Shown: piece by piece, positions 44,121 to 54,348 of the stretch
How positions within the stretch are numbered: position 1 is the first letter of the stretch
Layout: the number at the start of each line of letters is the position of its first letter
Source of the DNA: Macrobrachium rosenbergii
Taxonomy: Eukaryota > Arthropoda > Malacostraca > Decapoda > Palaemonidae
Direction: 5' to 3'
Length of the DNA stretch: 64,000 nt
Assembly (NCBI RefSeq): GCF_040412425.1
Contig: NC_089766.1
Span: 50,764,797 to 50,828,796, forward strand
Made by a program: the position numbers and the translations under genes
The notes under the pieces: model-generated
Told to the model about the DNA's origin: nothing
Database searches by the model: none
What the model saw: only the letters and a program-made list of their open reading frames with translations

Positions 44121-45790
44121 ATACAGGTTACCCGTGGTCAACTGCTCTCAATCAGAATTCGGACAGCCCAAACACAAATAACATAAAAGATCAAAATGCA
44201 AGAATTGACACAATAATATTCTGACACATATAAAAAGTAACAGGCATAAATAAATCAGTAACAGTCGACGTATTTACATAGATAAAATTTGGCTATTTTT
44301 TTTTGACCTAGGCTTGTAGGAGAGTCACCAGAAAAAACGGGAAGTTCACCACAGAAACCCGTTGCTGCGGAACTTACAGTCTTACTTTATCAGGGTCGTA
44401 ATTTGATGAATTTTTTTCAAAAATTGGTAAAATTTTATGTTGCCAATATAAAATGCCACCCAACGCCTGGTGTTTAAGGTTACAATTTTGCCCTATTAGG
44501 TATGGAGGGGGTTGTTGTCTTACCTTATTTTTCAGATTTGATGAAGAGCTTTTATAAAAAATGTTGGTTCTGATTTCATAAAGTGCATTGGCAACTTATA
44601 AAATTTATAATCAATCACGTCAGTGGGCCTATTTGTCAAATGTGTCAAATACCTGCAATTCATAAAATGAAATTATTTACCTTAATCGTACTGTCGGAAT
44701 TTTCCAATTCCTCATTTGTTAAGTCTTCTGTAAGTTTGCCATTGATTTCAGGGCTTATAAAGTTTAGCAGCCTCGAGAAAGAAGTGGTGGTGAGTGTTAT
44801 CACCAAAAATGTCTAGAAACATGTATATCGCTCAGGTAATAAATAATTAATAAAATACCGGTCCTCATACCTGGTCCGCTTGGTGTCATACGCTGGCAAA
44901 TCGTTTTTGGGATTCATCTGCCCTCAACAGTTTGATTATGGACACTTCTTATCATCTGATCCACGAAATTTGGGTCATGGTTCATCCACTCGGTGAGTGT
45001 ATTTCTGAAATCTTATAAATCGCCCACCCATCATGCTGGAAACCAGCAATAGATCTTCCATTGTGGAATAAATGTCTTAATTAATGGTAAATTGAGGGTC
45101 AGCTGCAGTTTGTCTTGCCCTTCTTTGTGAAGAGGGACCAAGAATTTCTTGAGAACGCTTTATACCCCAAAAAGAAAAACATTATTCAAGTGTCTAAATG
45201 TTTTACATCCTTTTTCCGAAAAAGGTCTTGTCTGTTTCAACGATGACCCCGGACCATTCGATGGGTTTTGATTATTCAGCCAGCTCACGGTATCCTTTCA
45301 GAACAAAAGCTGAATACCAGTCAACGCTTGTTCTGACGAGATTCCATATGCATCACTTACACAAGGTAGAGTACTTGAAAGATTTGTCAAACTCAGTGAT
45401 TGACAAATAAACCTACTTCCCATGGGGGTGAGGAGGTTTTCCAAAAGTATTTGTTAGACTGAGGGTAAGAGCATTGCCTTGATTTTTTGATTTTGCAATC
45501 TTTATATATAGACACAATAAGACTGGACGGGATCATGATGGTATGCGCACTTTCGTTGCAATTAGGGTAAATTACTCCTTGGGCAAAACTTTGAGCCTCA
45601 ATTACTCTATAAAGTCTTCACTTTTTGAATGAAAATTACTTTAATGAACAGCTGTCCTTTCTTAGGAAGGATAACCATTACATGTTGCGGTTAGTGGTTT
45701 TGGGGTTCAAATGATAGTTTTGAGAGTGATACACAAATGATATGTGTAGAGTTATATAGCTTATCGTATATTGTTCAAACTAAGTTTATA
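44121..45790. other. unassigned DNA with a possible decayed antisense reading frame
   Basis: Between about 44880 and 45180 the minus strand can be read with few changes as coding-like text (for example FLVPLHKEGQDKLQLTLNLP and EWMNHDPNFVDQMIRSVHNQ) interrupted by stops. It may be an old transposase or gene fragment; I do not recognise it. The rest shows no structure. Confidence 0.3.
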
Positions 45791-45794
45791 CCAA
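45791..45794. repeat. probable target-site duplication of Gypsy-2, left
   Basis: ccaa here versus ccat at 53835-53838, one mismatch, at the position set by the better-defined Gypsy-1 ends. Confidence 0.5.
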
Positions 45795-46151
45795 TGTGGC
45801 GGAATTCTAACCCACAAACAAAACAACAAACAACACTCACCCTGATCTTCGGTTGCTGGAGATGGATAAAGGTCCACGGTCAACAATCACAAGCAAACAA
45901 CCACAAACACAACAAGGAAATACAAAAAAACAGAACACACACACAAATAAACAGCACACAACAAGAAGACCAACAACTCCCATTAAAGCATCCGACAAAA
46001 ACTGACGAACACAAGAACCACTTTCCGGTTGGAGCTCAACTAAAGACTCCCAAAAACTGAAAAATCTTCACATATTCCACAGACAGACAGACAGCTCCAA
46101 ACAAACTAACGACCTCATCCCTCTTCCAACAACCGAACCACTCACAACGAC

Positions 46152-46185
<34 letters not shown>

Positions 46186-46235
46186 ACAAAACGTTGGGAA
46201 ATGCTAAATAAAAACAAATTTATTCATCCTCTATA
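45795..46235 (-). repeat. Gypsy-2 3' LTR (left in window)
   Basis: Direct repeat of 53386-53834, with a long (CT)n tract at about 46155-46182 and the family motif aaaacgttgggaaatgc. Confidence 0.9.
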
Positions 46236-46250
46236 TTTCTCCCCCTTTTA
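46236..46250 (-). other. Gypsy-2 polypurine tract
   Basis: TAAAAGGGGGAGAAA on the minus strand directly abuts the 3' LTR. Confidence 0.75.
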
Positions 46251-46339
46251 GCATTTCCCAACCAACACCTTTCACACCTCTTTCAAATCGCCTTACACGC
46301 AACACCCACGGATGCTCACTAGCAGGTCCTCTAGATCGC

Positions 46340-47022
46340 GTTCAGCGGGCACGCAATCATTCTCTCAGACTCGCTCTCTCTTCCAGCAACATTCAGATTT
46401 ACATTTTCTCCTCCATTCTCTCTCAGATTCACGCTATCTTCTTCACTATTACCACTCTCAATTTCATCCACAATCTCATCTATACCCTCTAACTCGTTCC
46501 CAAATACCTCCCCAATTCTTCAACTAACCCATCCCATTCGCTCATTGACCTTTCCAATTCTTGCAACGATTCATTCATGCTTTCAATCACTCGTCTATCA
46601 CTGCTACGCTCTCTTACTCTTACACTTTCGCTCACCTCCAACCGTTCACTAACCCCTACACGTTCAGTCAACTCAGTTATATCAAACCCGCATATGCTAT
46701 ACGTTCTATCCATACCATCCCATTCATCCGTATTACACGCTTTATCACTCATTTCCACTTTGGCACTCACACCCCTATCACACAACTTACGACCATTCAG
46801 TTTACTTACGTTCTTCCCTTTCTTACGTTTTTACCATACTCTATCAAAACAAATTGCTGATCCTCCATACACAAGCTCTCATGCATACTTGGTTCACCCA
46901 CATTCGATTTCAACCATTTATACACCCCATTCTCTCTCACATATTCCGTACATCCTTCCATCTACGCAACTGGTTGTGATGCGCTCGCATTTCTCTCACA
47001 CTACCATCTACACATACTTCCC
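46340..47022 (-). pseudogene. Gypsy-2 acidic tail downstream of the integrase
   Basis: After the integrase C-terminus (MRAHHNQLRRWKDVRNM) the minus strand keeps an unusual coding bias. The frame at 46489-46785 encodes a Glu/Ser/Arg-rich peptide (TERVGVSERLEVSESVRVRE), and further acidic text follows to about 46340. It could be a Pol C-terminal extension or a separate small ORF. No signal peptide or membrane segment is visible, so an env gene is unlikely. Gypsy-1 lacks this part entirely. Confidence 0.45.
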
Positions 47023-47023
47023 C

Positions 47024-47552
47024 CTACAACATAACTAAGCCCACTGGGACCAACTTCCAACACCTCATACGGACCTCAAATTTTTCACGCACTTTATTTA
47101 CATTCAACCGCCCTTTCTCGATTACTTCTTTCAACACTTTCTCGCCCACCTTGTAACTTTCAAACCTTTCATGCGCCTTCTTCCATACCTCCCTATCATT
47201 CTCAGATAGACCCAATCTCGGTCTCACTATCTTTTCAAAATTTAACACATATTTACACGGAGACATACCAATACCCTTATGCACAGTGGCGTTGTATACC
47301 CACAACGCTCGCCCAACGTTTACATCCCAATCATTATCACATTCACTCATCATACGTAATATCTCTGTCAACGTTTTCACCGTTCGTTCCGCTAATCCAT
47401 TTGCACTGGGCATATACGGCGTAGAGTACATGTTCTATGCCCCAATCACGCAACATTTGCTCAAACTCCCATCCAACAAATTCAGGCCCATTGTCACTCA
47501 ACATTCGCGTCGGCTTGCACACACACATTGGCAACATCACTTGACCCACCAT
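47024..47552 (-). pseudogene. Gypsy-2 integrase core and C-terminus (frameshifted)
   Basis: MLSDNGPEFVGWEFEQMLRD carries the second catalytic Asp and YMPSANGLAERTVKTLTEIL the Glu. A C-terminal domain ends with a GPY-like motif: VREKFE, then VLEVGPSGLSYV after correcting for frame. Frameshifts lie near 47430, 47570 and 47075. The first catalytic Asp (VVIDCVSLPV) is at the end of the upstream 459-residue frame. Confidence 0.88.
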
Positions 47553-47623
47553 TTCGCCACAGTCTCACTCTTTTTTGTTCCGAATCGCTACCGCATATGC
47601 AAACTTACTCAAATGATCTACCA

Positions 47624-49003
47624 TTACAACCATTCCACATGTCCTCTAGCAGTCACAGGCAACGACACACAATCAATCACAACCATCTCAAATAACTCTT
47701 TCATCTGCAATCGCAACACAGGTGGATTCGCATGCACACTTTGATACTTACCCTTCTGACAGTCCGCACACGTAATCGCTACATCCGCACAAATTTTACT
47801 CAATCCAGGCACATACAATCTCTCTCTCATACATTCCCATAATTTATTTTTCCCCAGATGCCCAAACCTATTATGCACCAATAAACACATACCCACAGCT
47901 GCGTCTTCCGAAAATACTGGCACATACACTTCCCCATCCCATATCCCTTCCTGATGCAAAAAATAAACTATACCTTTACATACAACAAATCTCTTAGCAC
48001 TTCGCTTATACACTTCTAACTCAGACGGCCAACTTCCTACTCTTACACCCCCTAACACACACTCTCTTAACATATTTATTTTCATGCACTGATTTTGCAT
48101 CTGCTTAATTTCCTCTTCACTCAACAAATCATTTTCACTCCTTGCAATATCTACCATACCTACAAAACTAGTTTTAGACACATCTCCTCCTTTAACCTTC
48201 GTTATTTCCCTGCCGCCCTTTCCTAAAATTCCCCTCCCGACATCCACACTTATATCATGCATTCTCATAAAATCAATTCCTAATAAAAAACATGTTGGCA
48301 TATCATTCTCATCCATGACTACAAAATTATGTATTATTTCAAATCCCCCTAACTGAATTTTTAGTTGTACCTCCTCCCATACTAACACACTCCCTTGTCC
48401 CAAACCATGTATCCTTACACTCGTTGATTTTCTTTTTATATCCCAATCGCACCTTTCCAATTCACTAACTACTGTACTACTCACTAACGACACTTGTGCT
48501 CCCGTGTCTACCAAACTACAATATTTATTCTGATCCACCACTACATTTGTTACTAATTTACCTTTCGCTTCATGCATACACGCTCTCACGGCTACATTCA
48601 CCTGCTTAGCTTCCTCACAACCATCCTCATCGCATTCATCTTCAACGATATCCTCAACCCTACCCCTTATTCCCTCATTTTTCCCACAATCACCTTTCTT
48701 AACCAGCCAGCTACAAGTATCCTTTCCACAGTGAACATTTAAAATCACATTCATACCATTTTCATTCACCCTTCCTTTATACTCCACCGGCCTATTCCAT
48801 CCAAAGAACAATCGTACTGTAATTTTAAACATTTCAGCCACTACCAACAAGACTTTCACTAACTTTTCCTCCTCATCTAATTCCCTTCCTTCCTCACGCA
48901 CTCCTCCTTCCGGCATCTCATTCATCACCTTTTCACGTAACTCGTTCATGCTCGCAGGTACTCCGTCAATCAACCCATTTGTTTCCAAATTACCCAACCC
49001 CAA
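47624..49003 (-). CDS. Gypsy-2 Pol segment: linker, second retropepsin, integrase N-terminus
   Basis: This is one open frame of 459 residues. Residues 1-150 are a Glu-rich linker of unknown fold. Residues about 155-250 form a second retropepsin: KYCSLVDTGAQVSLVS has the DTG catalytic site, VRIHGLG may be the flap, and CFLLGIDFMRMHDISVDV the hydrophobic-Gly motif. Residues about 250-350 are a linker shared with Gypsy-1 (SEEEIKQMQNQC). Residues about 360-430 are the integrase HHCC zinc domain (HNRFGHLGKN, CADCQKGKY), then the first core Asp (VVIDCVSLPV). The frame starts just after RNase H and ends at a frameshift in the integrase core. An intact frame through PR2 suggests it was functional when the element inserted. 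Confidence 0.88.
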   Translation of the reverse strand: MGLGNLETNGLIDGVPASMNELREKVMNEMPEGGVREEGRELDEEEKLVKVLLVVAEMFKITVRLFFGWNRPVEYKGRVNENGMNVILNVHCGKDTCSWLVKKGDCGKNEGIRGRVEDIVEDECDEDGCEEAKQVNVAVRACMHEAKGKLVTNVVVDQNKYCSLVDTGAQVSLVSSTVVSELERCDWDIKRKSTSVRIHGLGQGSVLVWEEVQLKIQLGGFEIIHNFVVMDENDMPTCFLLGIDFMRMHDISVDVGRGILGKGGREITKVKGGDVSKTSFVGMVDIARSENDLLSEEEIKQMQNQCMKINMLRECVLGGVRVGSWPSELEVYKRSAKRFVVCKGIVYFLHQEGIWDGEVYVPVFSEDAAVGMCLLVHNRFGHLGKNKLWECMRERLYVPGLSKICADVAITCADCQKGKYQSVHANPPVLRLQMKELFEMVVIDCVSLPVTARGHVEWL

Positions 49004-49160
49004 ACAGACATTCCCACACTCGATTCTCCCCTACATACTGTTGCTTTACCACAAATCCTACAGGTACTTGGTCCGGTCCCAGTCGCTCCTAACCCTATCA
49101 TCTCGTTCAGTCCACATACGCGACATAGCATCTGCAACAATATTCTGTCTACCTTGTACA
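49004..49160 (-). pseudogene. Gypsy-2 Cys-rich spacer after RNase H
   Basis: In the frame that follows RNase H, the text reads LCRVCGLNEMIG, then STCRICGKATVCRG, giving two CxxC pairs and an extra Cys, as in a small zinc-binding knuckle. It links RNase H to the PR2 frame with one frameshift near 49000-49060. The function is unknown. Confidence 0.4.
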
Positions 49161-49570
49161 TACTCTACCTTAAAACTAAACTCATTCAAATCCTCTATCG
49201 TTCTCGCAATTCTAGCATTCACACTCTCCTTTTTAACCATATATACTAGCGGTCGATGGTCCGTCCGTATCACAAAATCTACCCCATATAAAAATACTTT
49301 CAACGCTTTCACACAAAACCTTATTGCAGCCAATTCCTTTTCAATCACCGAATATTTCAACTCTGCCTTTCCAAACGCCTTGCTCACATAAGCAATTACT
49401 CTCAATTGTTCTCCCCATTCGCCTTCTGCATTTGTACCAAGCATCCTCCCATACTATATTTACTTGCATCCGTATACAGTTCTAGTTTATTCGCATTCTC
49501 ACTATAGTCCGGGAAAGCCAACGTCACGTCTCTTGCAGCCTCCTCTTTCAATCTCTCGAACGCTTCGATC
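49058..49570 (-). pseudogene. Gypsy-2 RNase H
   Basis: The domain reads KLELYTDASKYSMGGCLVQM (first Asp), VIEKELAAIRFCVKALKVFL (Glu), FVIRTDHRPLVYMVKK (second Asp) and FKVEYVQGRQNIVADAMSR (His-region end). The first motif is in the RT frame and the rest in the frame at 49058-49444, separated by one frameshift near 49430. It is otherwise well preserved. Confidence 0.9.
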
Positions 49571-50345
49571 ATTCGCTCATCCCATTTCAATCTTACACAA
49601 TTTCTCTTCCCCGTCCATTCAGTAAGTGGTTTCCCGATCCCTGAACAATCTTTTATAAACTTCCTTCCAAACTCAATTAAACCCAAAAATCCTTTCAACT
49701 CACGCACGGTCCGGGGACGTGGAAATTCCCTCACCTTATTCACGAACTTATCACTCTTCCTTACACCTCTTCCACTCACCATATGCCCTAGGAATTCCAC
49801 CTCCCCAGCCAACCAAGCACACTTTTCAAATTTTACTTTTATTCCTACTTCTTCCAACCTTTCTAACACTCGTTCAAGCAGTTCCATATTCTCTTCTACA
49901 GTCTCACTCTGCAATCAAAATATCATCTATAAAAACAGTTACCTTCTTGCGATCAAACCCAGCCAGAACCACATTCATTGCCCTTTGAAGGCAGCAGGCG
50001 CATTAGCCAGTCCGAAACTCAATCTTCGGAACTGGTAGTGGCAGGAACTACTAGAAAAGGGCCGTAATATGCCTGCTCCTTCCTCCAGAGGCATCTGGTA
50101 ATAGCCTTACCAGATCTAATTTTGTAAACACTTTCATTCCATTCATCTTGTATACACAATCAGACACCACATTCATCGGGAATCGCTCTTTCACAGTTAC
50201 TTCATTCACCTTCCGATAATCCACACACATCCGCAAACTTCCATCTGGCTTACGTACCGGTACAATGGGGCTATTCCAGGCGCCGCACTCCTTTCAATCA
50301 CTCCCACCCTCTCAAGCTCCTCACACTGCTCCTCTATCTCACGAT
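49570..50345 (-). pseudogene. Gypsy-2 reverse transcriptase
   Basis: Motifs in order: RMCVDYRKVNEVTVKERFP (fingers), MKVFTKLDL (motif A Asp), FRRLSFGLANAPAAF (motif B), VTVFIDDILIA (motif C with both Asp, about 49923-49937) and CAWLAGEVEFLGHMVSGRG plus FPRPRTVRELKGFLGL (thumb). Frameshifts fall near 50100 and 49990. Catalytic residues are intact. Gypsy-1 has no trace of this gene. Confidence 0.9.
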
Positions 50346-50626
50346 TGATAGACGGAGAAAATGTCGGGGACGCTGATATATGGGGGGTGTCGTCTTCCAG
50401 AACTATTTTAAATTCAGGAAGCTTGATCCCCCAAAATCCTCGTCACCACGACTCAATGCCCCCGCCTATCCCACAACATTCTCCTCAATCGTTCTCTTAC
50501 GTTATCACTTACATTTTCATCTACCTTTACTCTTTCTTTTCAACTCCTCATACGTCCAATCATTAGCTCCTTTCAAATCACCTGTCATCACCTGCCGTAC
50601 CTTCACGTACCTCTCATCATCCACAT

Positions 50627-51420
50627 TCACCAACGCACGTAATATTCCCACGCAATCTCCCTCACATATTCCTCGGACTCGCTTCTTCCCTGACACTCGG
50701 CAATGACGTTATATATACCCTCGGATCTCCCATGTTCAAAAACCCCATCATATACACACACATTTGCCCTGACTAATTTATTTATGTCTATTCCCTCAAC
50801 CACATACTCACACCTATCATTGTTGGCTATCCCGAGGCTATCCGGCCATGCCACTTTCACACTCACAACTTCTCCAATCTCATGTGGCACTTTTACCCTC
50901 TCTGTCGCAATTACAGGCACTCTCTTCCACAATTTTTGCTCAACCCTACCATCCTTCCCCAAATACAAATCCCCAAGCACATCCCCTTTCATACGTAATT
51001 CAATTACATTCATACTAGGACGGACCACCATCCCGCATTTTTTCAAAAACTCACATCCCAATAAAATATCATATTTATCATTCGTACTTTCAATCACACA
51101 AAAATCACTTTCATCCATCACTACACCCCAATTTCTAACCGTTCACACACTCTTCCAACCACTGCTACCCCTAAATTTCCAATCCCTCTTACTTCCCTGA
51201 CAGTTCCTAATCTCACACGTATTCCTCAATTCTCACATCCATTCTTAAATATGACATTCATACTACACCCGGTATCTACTAAGGCAATCAATCTTACTCC
51301 CTTACAACACACTTGCACACTCATGCACTCGTCAGTCTTTCCAGCAAAACCTCCCTCATGCAACAACCCCTCACGTACATGCATCACACGCACCGCTTGC
51401 ATCCTGGAGGATCCACCCAT
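50627..51420 (-). pseudogene. Gypsy-2 first retropepsin and PR-RT linker
   Basis: MHVREGLLHEGGFAGKTDE leads to LIALVDTGCSMNVIFKNGC with the DTG site. After a frameshift near 51230, KYDILLGCEFLKKCG provides the LLG motif. The ~150-residue linker that follows (to REIAWEYYV) has no recognised domain. Sequence is close to the N-terminal part of the Gypsy-1 hybrid, and clearly different from protease 2. Confidence 0.85.
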
Positions 51421-51469
51421 TTGAACCCCTTCACACTCAGTTTCCTGAATTTGCTGTCACAGTCACCCT

Positions 51470-51780
51470 CTTTCGTCTACATACACTTGATACATGCCCT
51501 TCCATTCCACATTCGTCACACTTCGCTCTCGGTTCTGAACACATTCTCGCATAATGCCCATTCTTACCACAGTTACCACATATTACATTCACTGGTACCC
51601 CCTACAACCATTAGCAACATGACCCACCTGTCCGCACCGGTAGCATTTAACCCCCCTATCTTTCATACACTCCCTTACCAAATGTCCCGGTTGCCCACAC
51701 CCGAAACACGCTCCTAAAGCCCACCTACACTCATTCTTTGTATGTCCTTCCTTTCCACATCTAAAACACTTCGCTCGACT
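51470..51780 (-). pseudogene. Gypsy-2 nucleocapsid: five CCHC zinc knuckles
   Basis: All five knuckles are intact in sequence: [56 protein letters not shown] and CDECGMEGHVSSVC. Each fits C-x2-C-x4-H-x4-C. One frameshift near 51597 separates the first three from the last two. Most gypsy elements have one or two knuckles. Confidence 0.9.
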
Positions 51781-53303
51781 TCCACTCATCGACCTTCCCC
51801 TTTGTACACTACTATCCCTAACCCGTCCAACCCGTTGTTCCCTTACAAACCCATCATTCATCCTCACTGGCACCTCTACATTACTTGCTCTTACACTCCT
51901 ATCTATTACACTATCGGCCATTCTCATTGGGCCCTCAACACTGCATCCCTAAAGCTTCCGAACTCTGGTACTCTCTCATCTACCCCAGCCCTTACACTTA
52001 CACTTCTGCTCTCTTTTATAACCCTGTCAAGCTCATAATCTTCTACAATTTCCAAAATTTCTCCCCAAGTCAACCTTTCATTCGTCCATCTTTTCTTCTC
52101 CTTCCGCTTCAAGTTCACAAATTCTCTAACTCCATCTGGCACTGTCCCTAACAACTTCCGTACTAACTCCTTACATTCATCTATCCCATCATCCCCAAAC
52201 TTCTTCCTTGCCAACGTCTCCAGCCTACAAGCATACAGTGACAAGGTTTCCCCAGCTTTCATTCTTGCCTCATCAAATTCATTCTTCCTCTTATACTTAA
52301 CACTCGCTTTCATACGCCTCGCTTGCTCAACTAATCTAGCTTTCACCTTGTCATACTCAACATCCCCACACTCATAATAACCCTATACATATCAAGTAAA
52401 AACCCAGTCAAATACTCTCCCTAATTCTCGTGCCCACACTCTCTTACTTTCCCCATACTTATCCTGACAAAACCTTTCATACTCCCTAAAGAAATCATGC
52501 ACATCCCTACTTCCATACTCATTATACTTTTCACACCGGGGTACCTCCTCACATACATAGCCTTTCTCACTTCTTTCTCACTTTCACTCTCACTTTCGCT
52601 ACTTTCGCTCTGTCCTTTCATACCCTCTTCCGAATACAAAGAGTCCACTTCTGCACTTACATTCATCTTACTCATTACACTCTTCTTCCCTCTTTTTATC
52701 CACTTTTATCCACTCACCTCCATCCACCTCACTATCACTACTGCCTTCACCCTCTCCCTTCTTTCCTGCCTTTCCCACTTCCTTACCCTTCTTACCAGTT
52801 TCCTTTCCTTTCCCTTCTTCCCTTTTTCTTCCCTGACTTATCCTTACTTTCCCTCTGTTCCTTCCCTGCTTTTCATTCCCTTTTCCTTACCCTGCCTCTC
52901 ATTCCCTCGTTTCTTACTTCCTATTCCCATATCACTTTCATCACTCACGCTTCCATTCACTTCTTCCTCCTTTTCTTTCTCTCTTGCCCCTTCACACGTT
53001 CCAGAGAACCTGCCTCCAACAGCCCCTTCTCCAAAAACACCCTTGAACATACCTTTCACCATTTCTTCCACACTTTCATCATTCCTCCAACTTTTATCCA
53101 TCCTCTCTTCCATCCTCTCATTCATTCTCTTCTGACTCTTTCATCTCCCCTTTCATTTCTTCTTTTGCACTTCTTAGCATTCCTCCCATCTCCTCCAACT
53201 GACTCCTCAACTCCTCATTTCTCACCCTCAACCTTTCCCATTCTCCTCCAGCCAACCCTGGAGTTCCTAGCTTCCATCCTCTCTTAATCTTCATCTCACT
53301 CAT
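51781..53303 (-). pseudogene. Gypsy-2 gag, coiled-coil and capsid parts
   Basis: The frame at 53118-53303 gives the start (MSEMKIKRGWKLGTPG) and coiled coil (WERLRVRNEELRSQLEEMGG). 52844-53125 and 52421-52675 give the acidic middle (SESSESESESEKEV). 51924-52346 gives the capsid-like helices (LSLYACRLETLARKKFGDDG, WGEILEIVEDYELDRV). Several frameshifts break it. The N-terminus differs from that of Gypsy-1, while the remainder is close. Confidence 0.82.
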
Positions 53304-53360
53304 CCTGACCTTTTACCTCACTGACCCACCACAGACAATCTTAACTGCTATTTTACAACA

Positions 53361-53378
53361 GCCCCACGTTGGGCGCCA
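53361..53378 (-). other. Gypsy-2 primer-binding site, tRNA-Lys type
   Basis: Identical 18-mer to the Gypsy-1 site, seven bases from the 5' LTR. It is complementary to the 3' end of tRNA-Lys(CUU) as known from retroviral Lys1,2 primers. Confidence 0.88.
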
Positions 53379-53385
53379 AATATTA

Positions 53386-53834
53386 TGTGGCGGAATTCAC
53401 TAACCCACAAACAAAACAACAAACAACACTCACCCTGATCTTCGGTTGCTGAGAGATGGGTCCACGGTCGCCAAACAACCACAACCACGCAAAACAAAAA
53501 CCACAAACACAACAAGGAAATACAAAAAGAAACAGAACACACACACAAATAAACAGCACACAACAAGAAAACCAACAACTCCCAGAAAAGCATACGACAA
53601 AAACTGTCCCGTTCAAGAACCACTGTTGGCACTCAACTCTGACTAAAGACTCCCAAAAACTGAAAAAATCCTTCACATATTCCACAGACAGACAGACAGC
53701 GCGCAAACAAACTAACGACCTCATCCAACTTCCAACAACCGAAGCACTCACTAAACGACAATTACACACTCTCTCTCTCTCTCTCACAAAACGTTGGGAA
53801 ATGCTAAATAAAACAAATTTATTCATCCTCTATA
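53386..53834 (-). repeat. Gypsy-2 5' LTR (right in window)
   Basis: Partner of 45795-46235. It differs by several indels and substitutions, more than the Gypsy-1 pair. Confidence 0.9.
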
Positions 53835-53854
53835 CCATTGTTATTTCCTGAACT

Positions 53855-54348
53855 TGTAAAGTCACCGCATCGATGTCAGCGGAGTGCTTCGAAGGCGTCA
53901 TTAATTAAGTCTCCGCTGAGCAAGTTTTCTTTGGTGACTTCATAACTTTCTTCACACTCAATTCGTCACGCCTAACGCGCCAGGTCACGCATTTTCTACC
54001 ATTTCAACTTTATATGTATTTGTCCAACTGTCATAAATCATGTGTCGTATGTTTCTTTATTCGCAGGCATCAAGACTGTATCCATATTGAAGTTCTATAC
54101 GTTTTTGTATTGTAAATTGTACTTGTTCGCCGAATATTATTGTTAATTGTTTTTGACCTCAGGTCACGCTCAATGTCATTGTCTTCCGCGGTTCGGCCGC
54201 TATATAAACTGCCTGAATCTGTATTAAACCATTACGGGCTGCTCTAGAAGCAAGAGCCCGTGCTGGCACAAGGCCAGCTAAATCTAAAACAACAACGTAA
54301 TAAACCAGCAGTAACTTTTACCTGCTCGTTTCTTTTGCACCTCTTACA
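53855..54348 (+). repeat. solo CsRn1-type LTR with a hairpin segment
   Basis: It matches the LTR at 62977-63399 over nearly its whole length (tgtaaagtcacc, tctttggtgact, ccaggtcacgc, gcatcaagactgtat, cacggttcggccg-type words, tttacctgctcgtttctt). A ~70-bp segment near 54230-54300 (gggctgctctagaagcaaga, gtgctggcacaaggccagct) is extra, flanked by tattaaacc and taataaacc. No primer site or gag follows, so it is a solo LTR or a fragment. Confidence 0.82.

Larger units (their letters stand above)
45795..53834 (-). mobile_element. Gypsy-2: full-length Ty3/gypsy element with two proteases
   Basis: The 8,040-bp minus-strand element has ~445-bp LTRs, a tRNA-Lys-type primer site, gag with five CCHC knuckles, protease 1, RT, RNase H, a linker with protease 2, integrase and an acidic tail. 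It is the same family as Gypsy-1 but older: the LTRs differ by indels and substitutions, and gag and pol contain frameshifts. The extra retropepsin between RNase H and integrase is not part of the usual gag-PR-RT-RH-INT order. Confidence 0.92.

Noticed and set aside
46340..47022. Envelope gene of a retrovirus-like gypsy element
   Set aside because: No signal peptide, cleavage site or transmembrane segment is visible; the sequence is acidic and hydrophilic.
47286..47744. 152-residue plus-strand frame
   Set aside because: It lies antisense to the Gypsy-2 integrase and has a counterpart at the same place in Gypsy-1; no independent motif.
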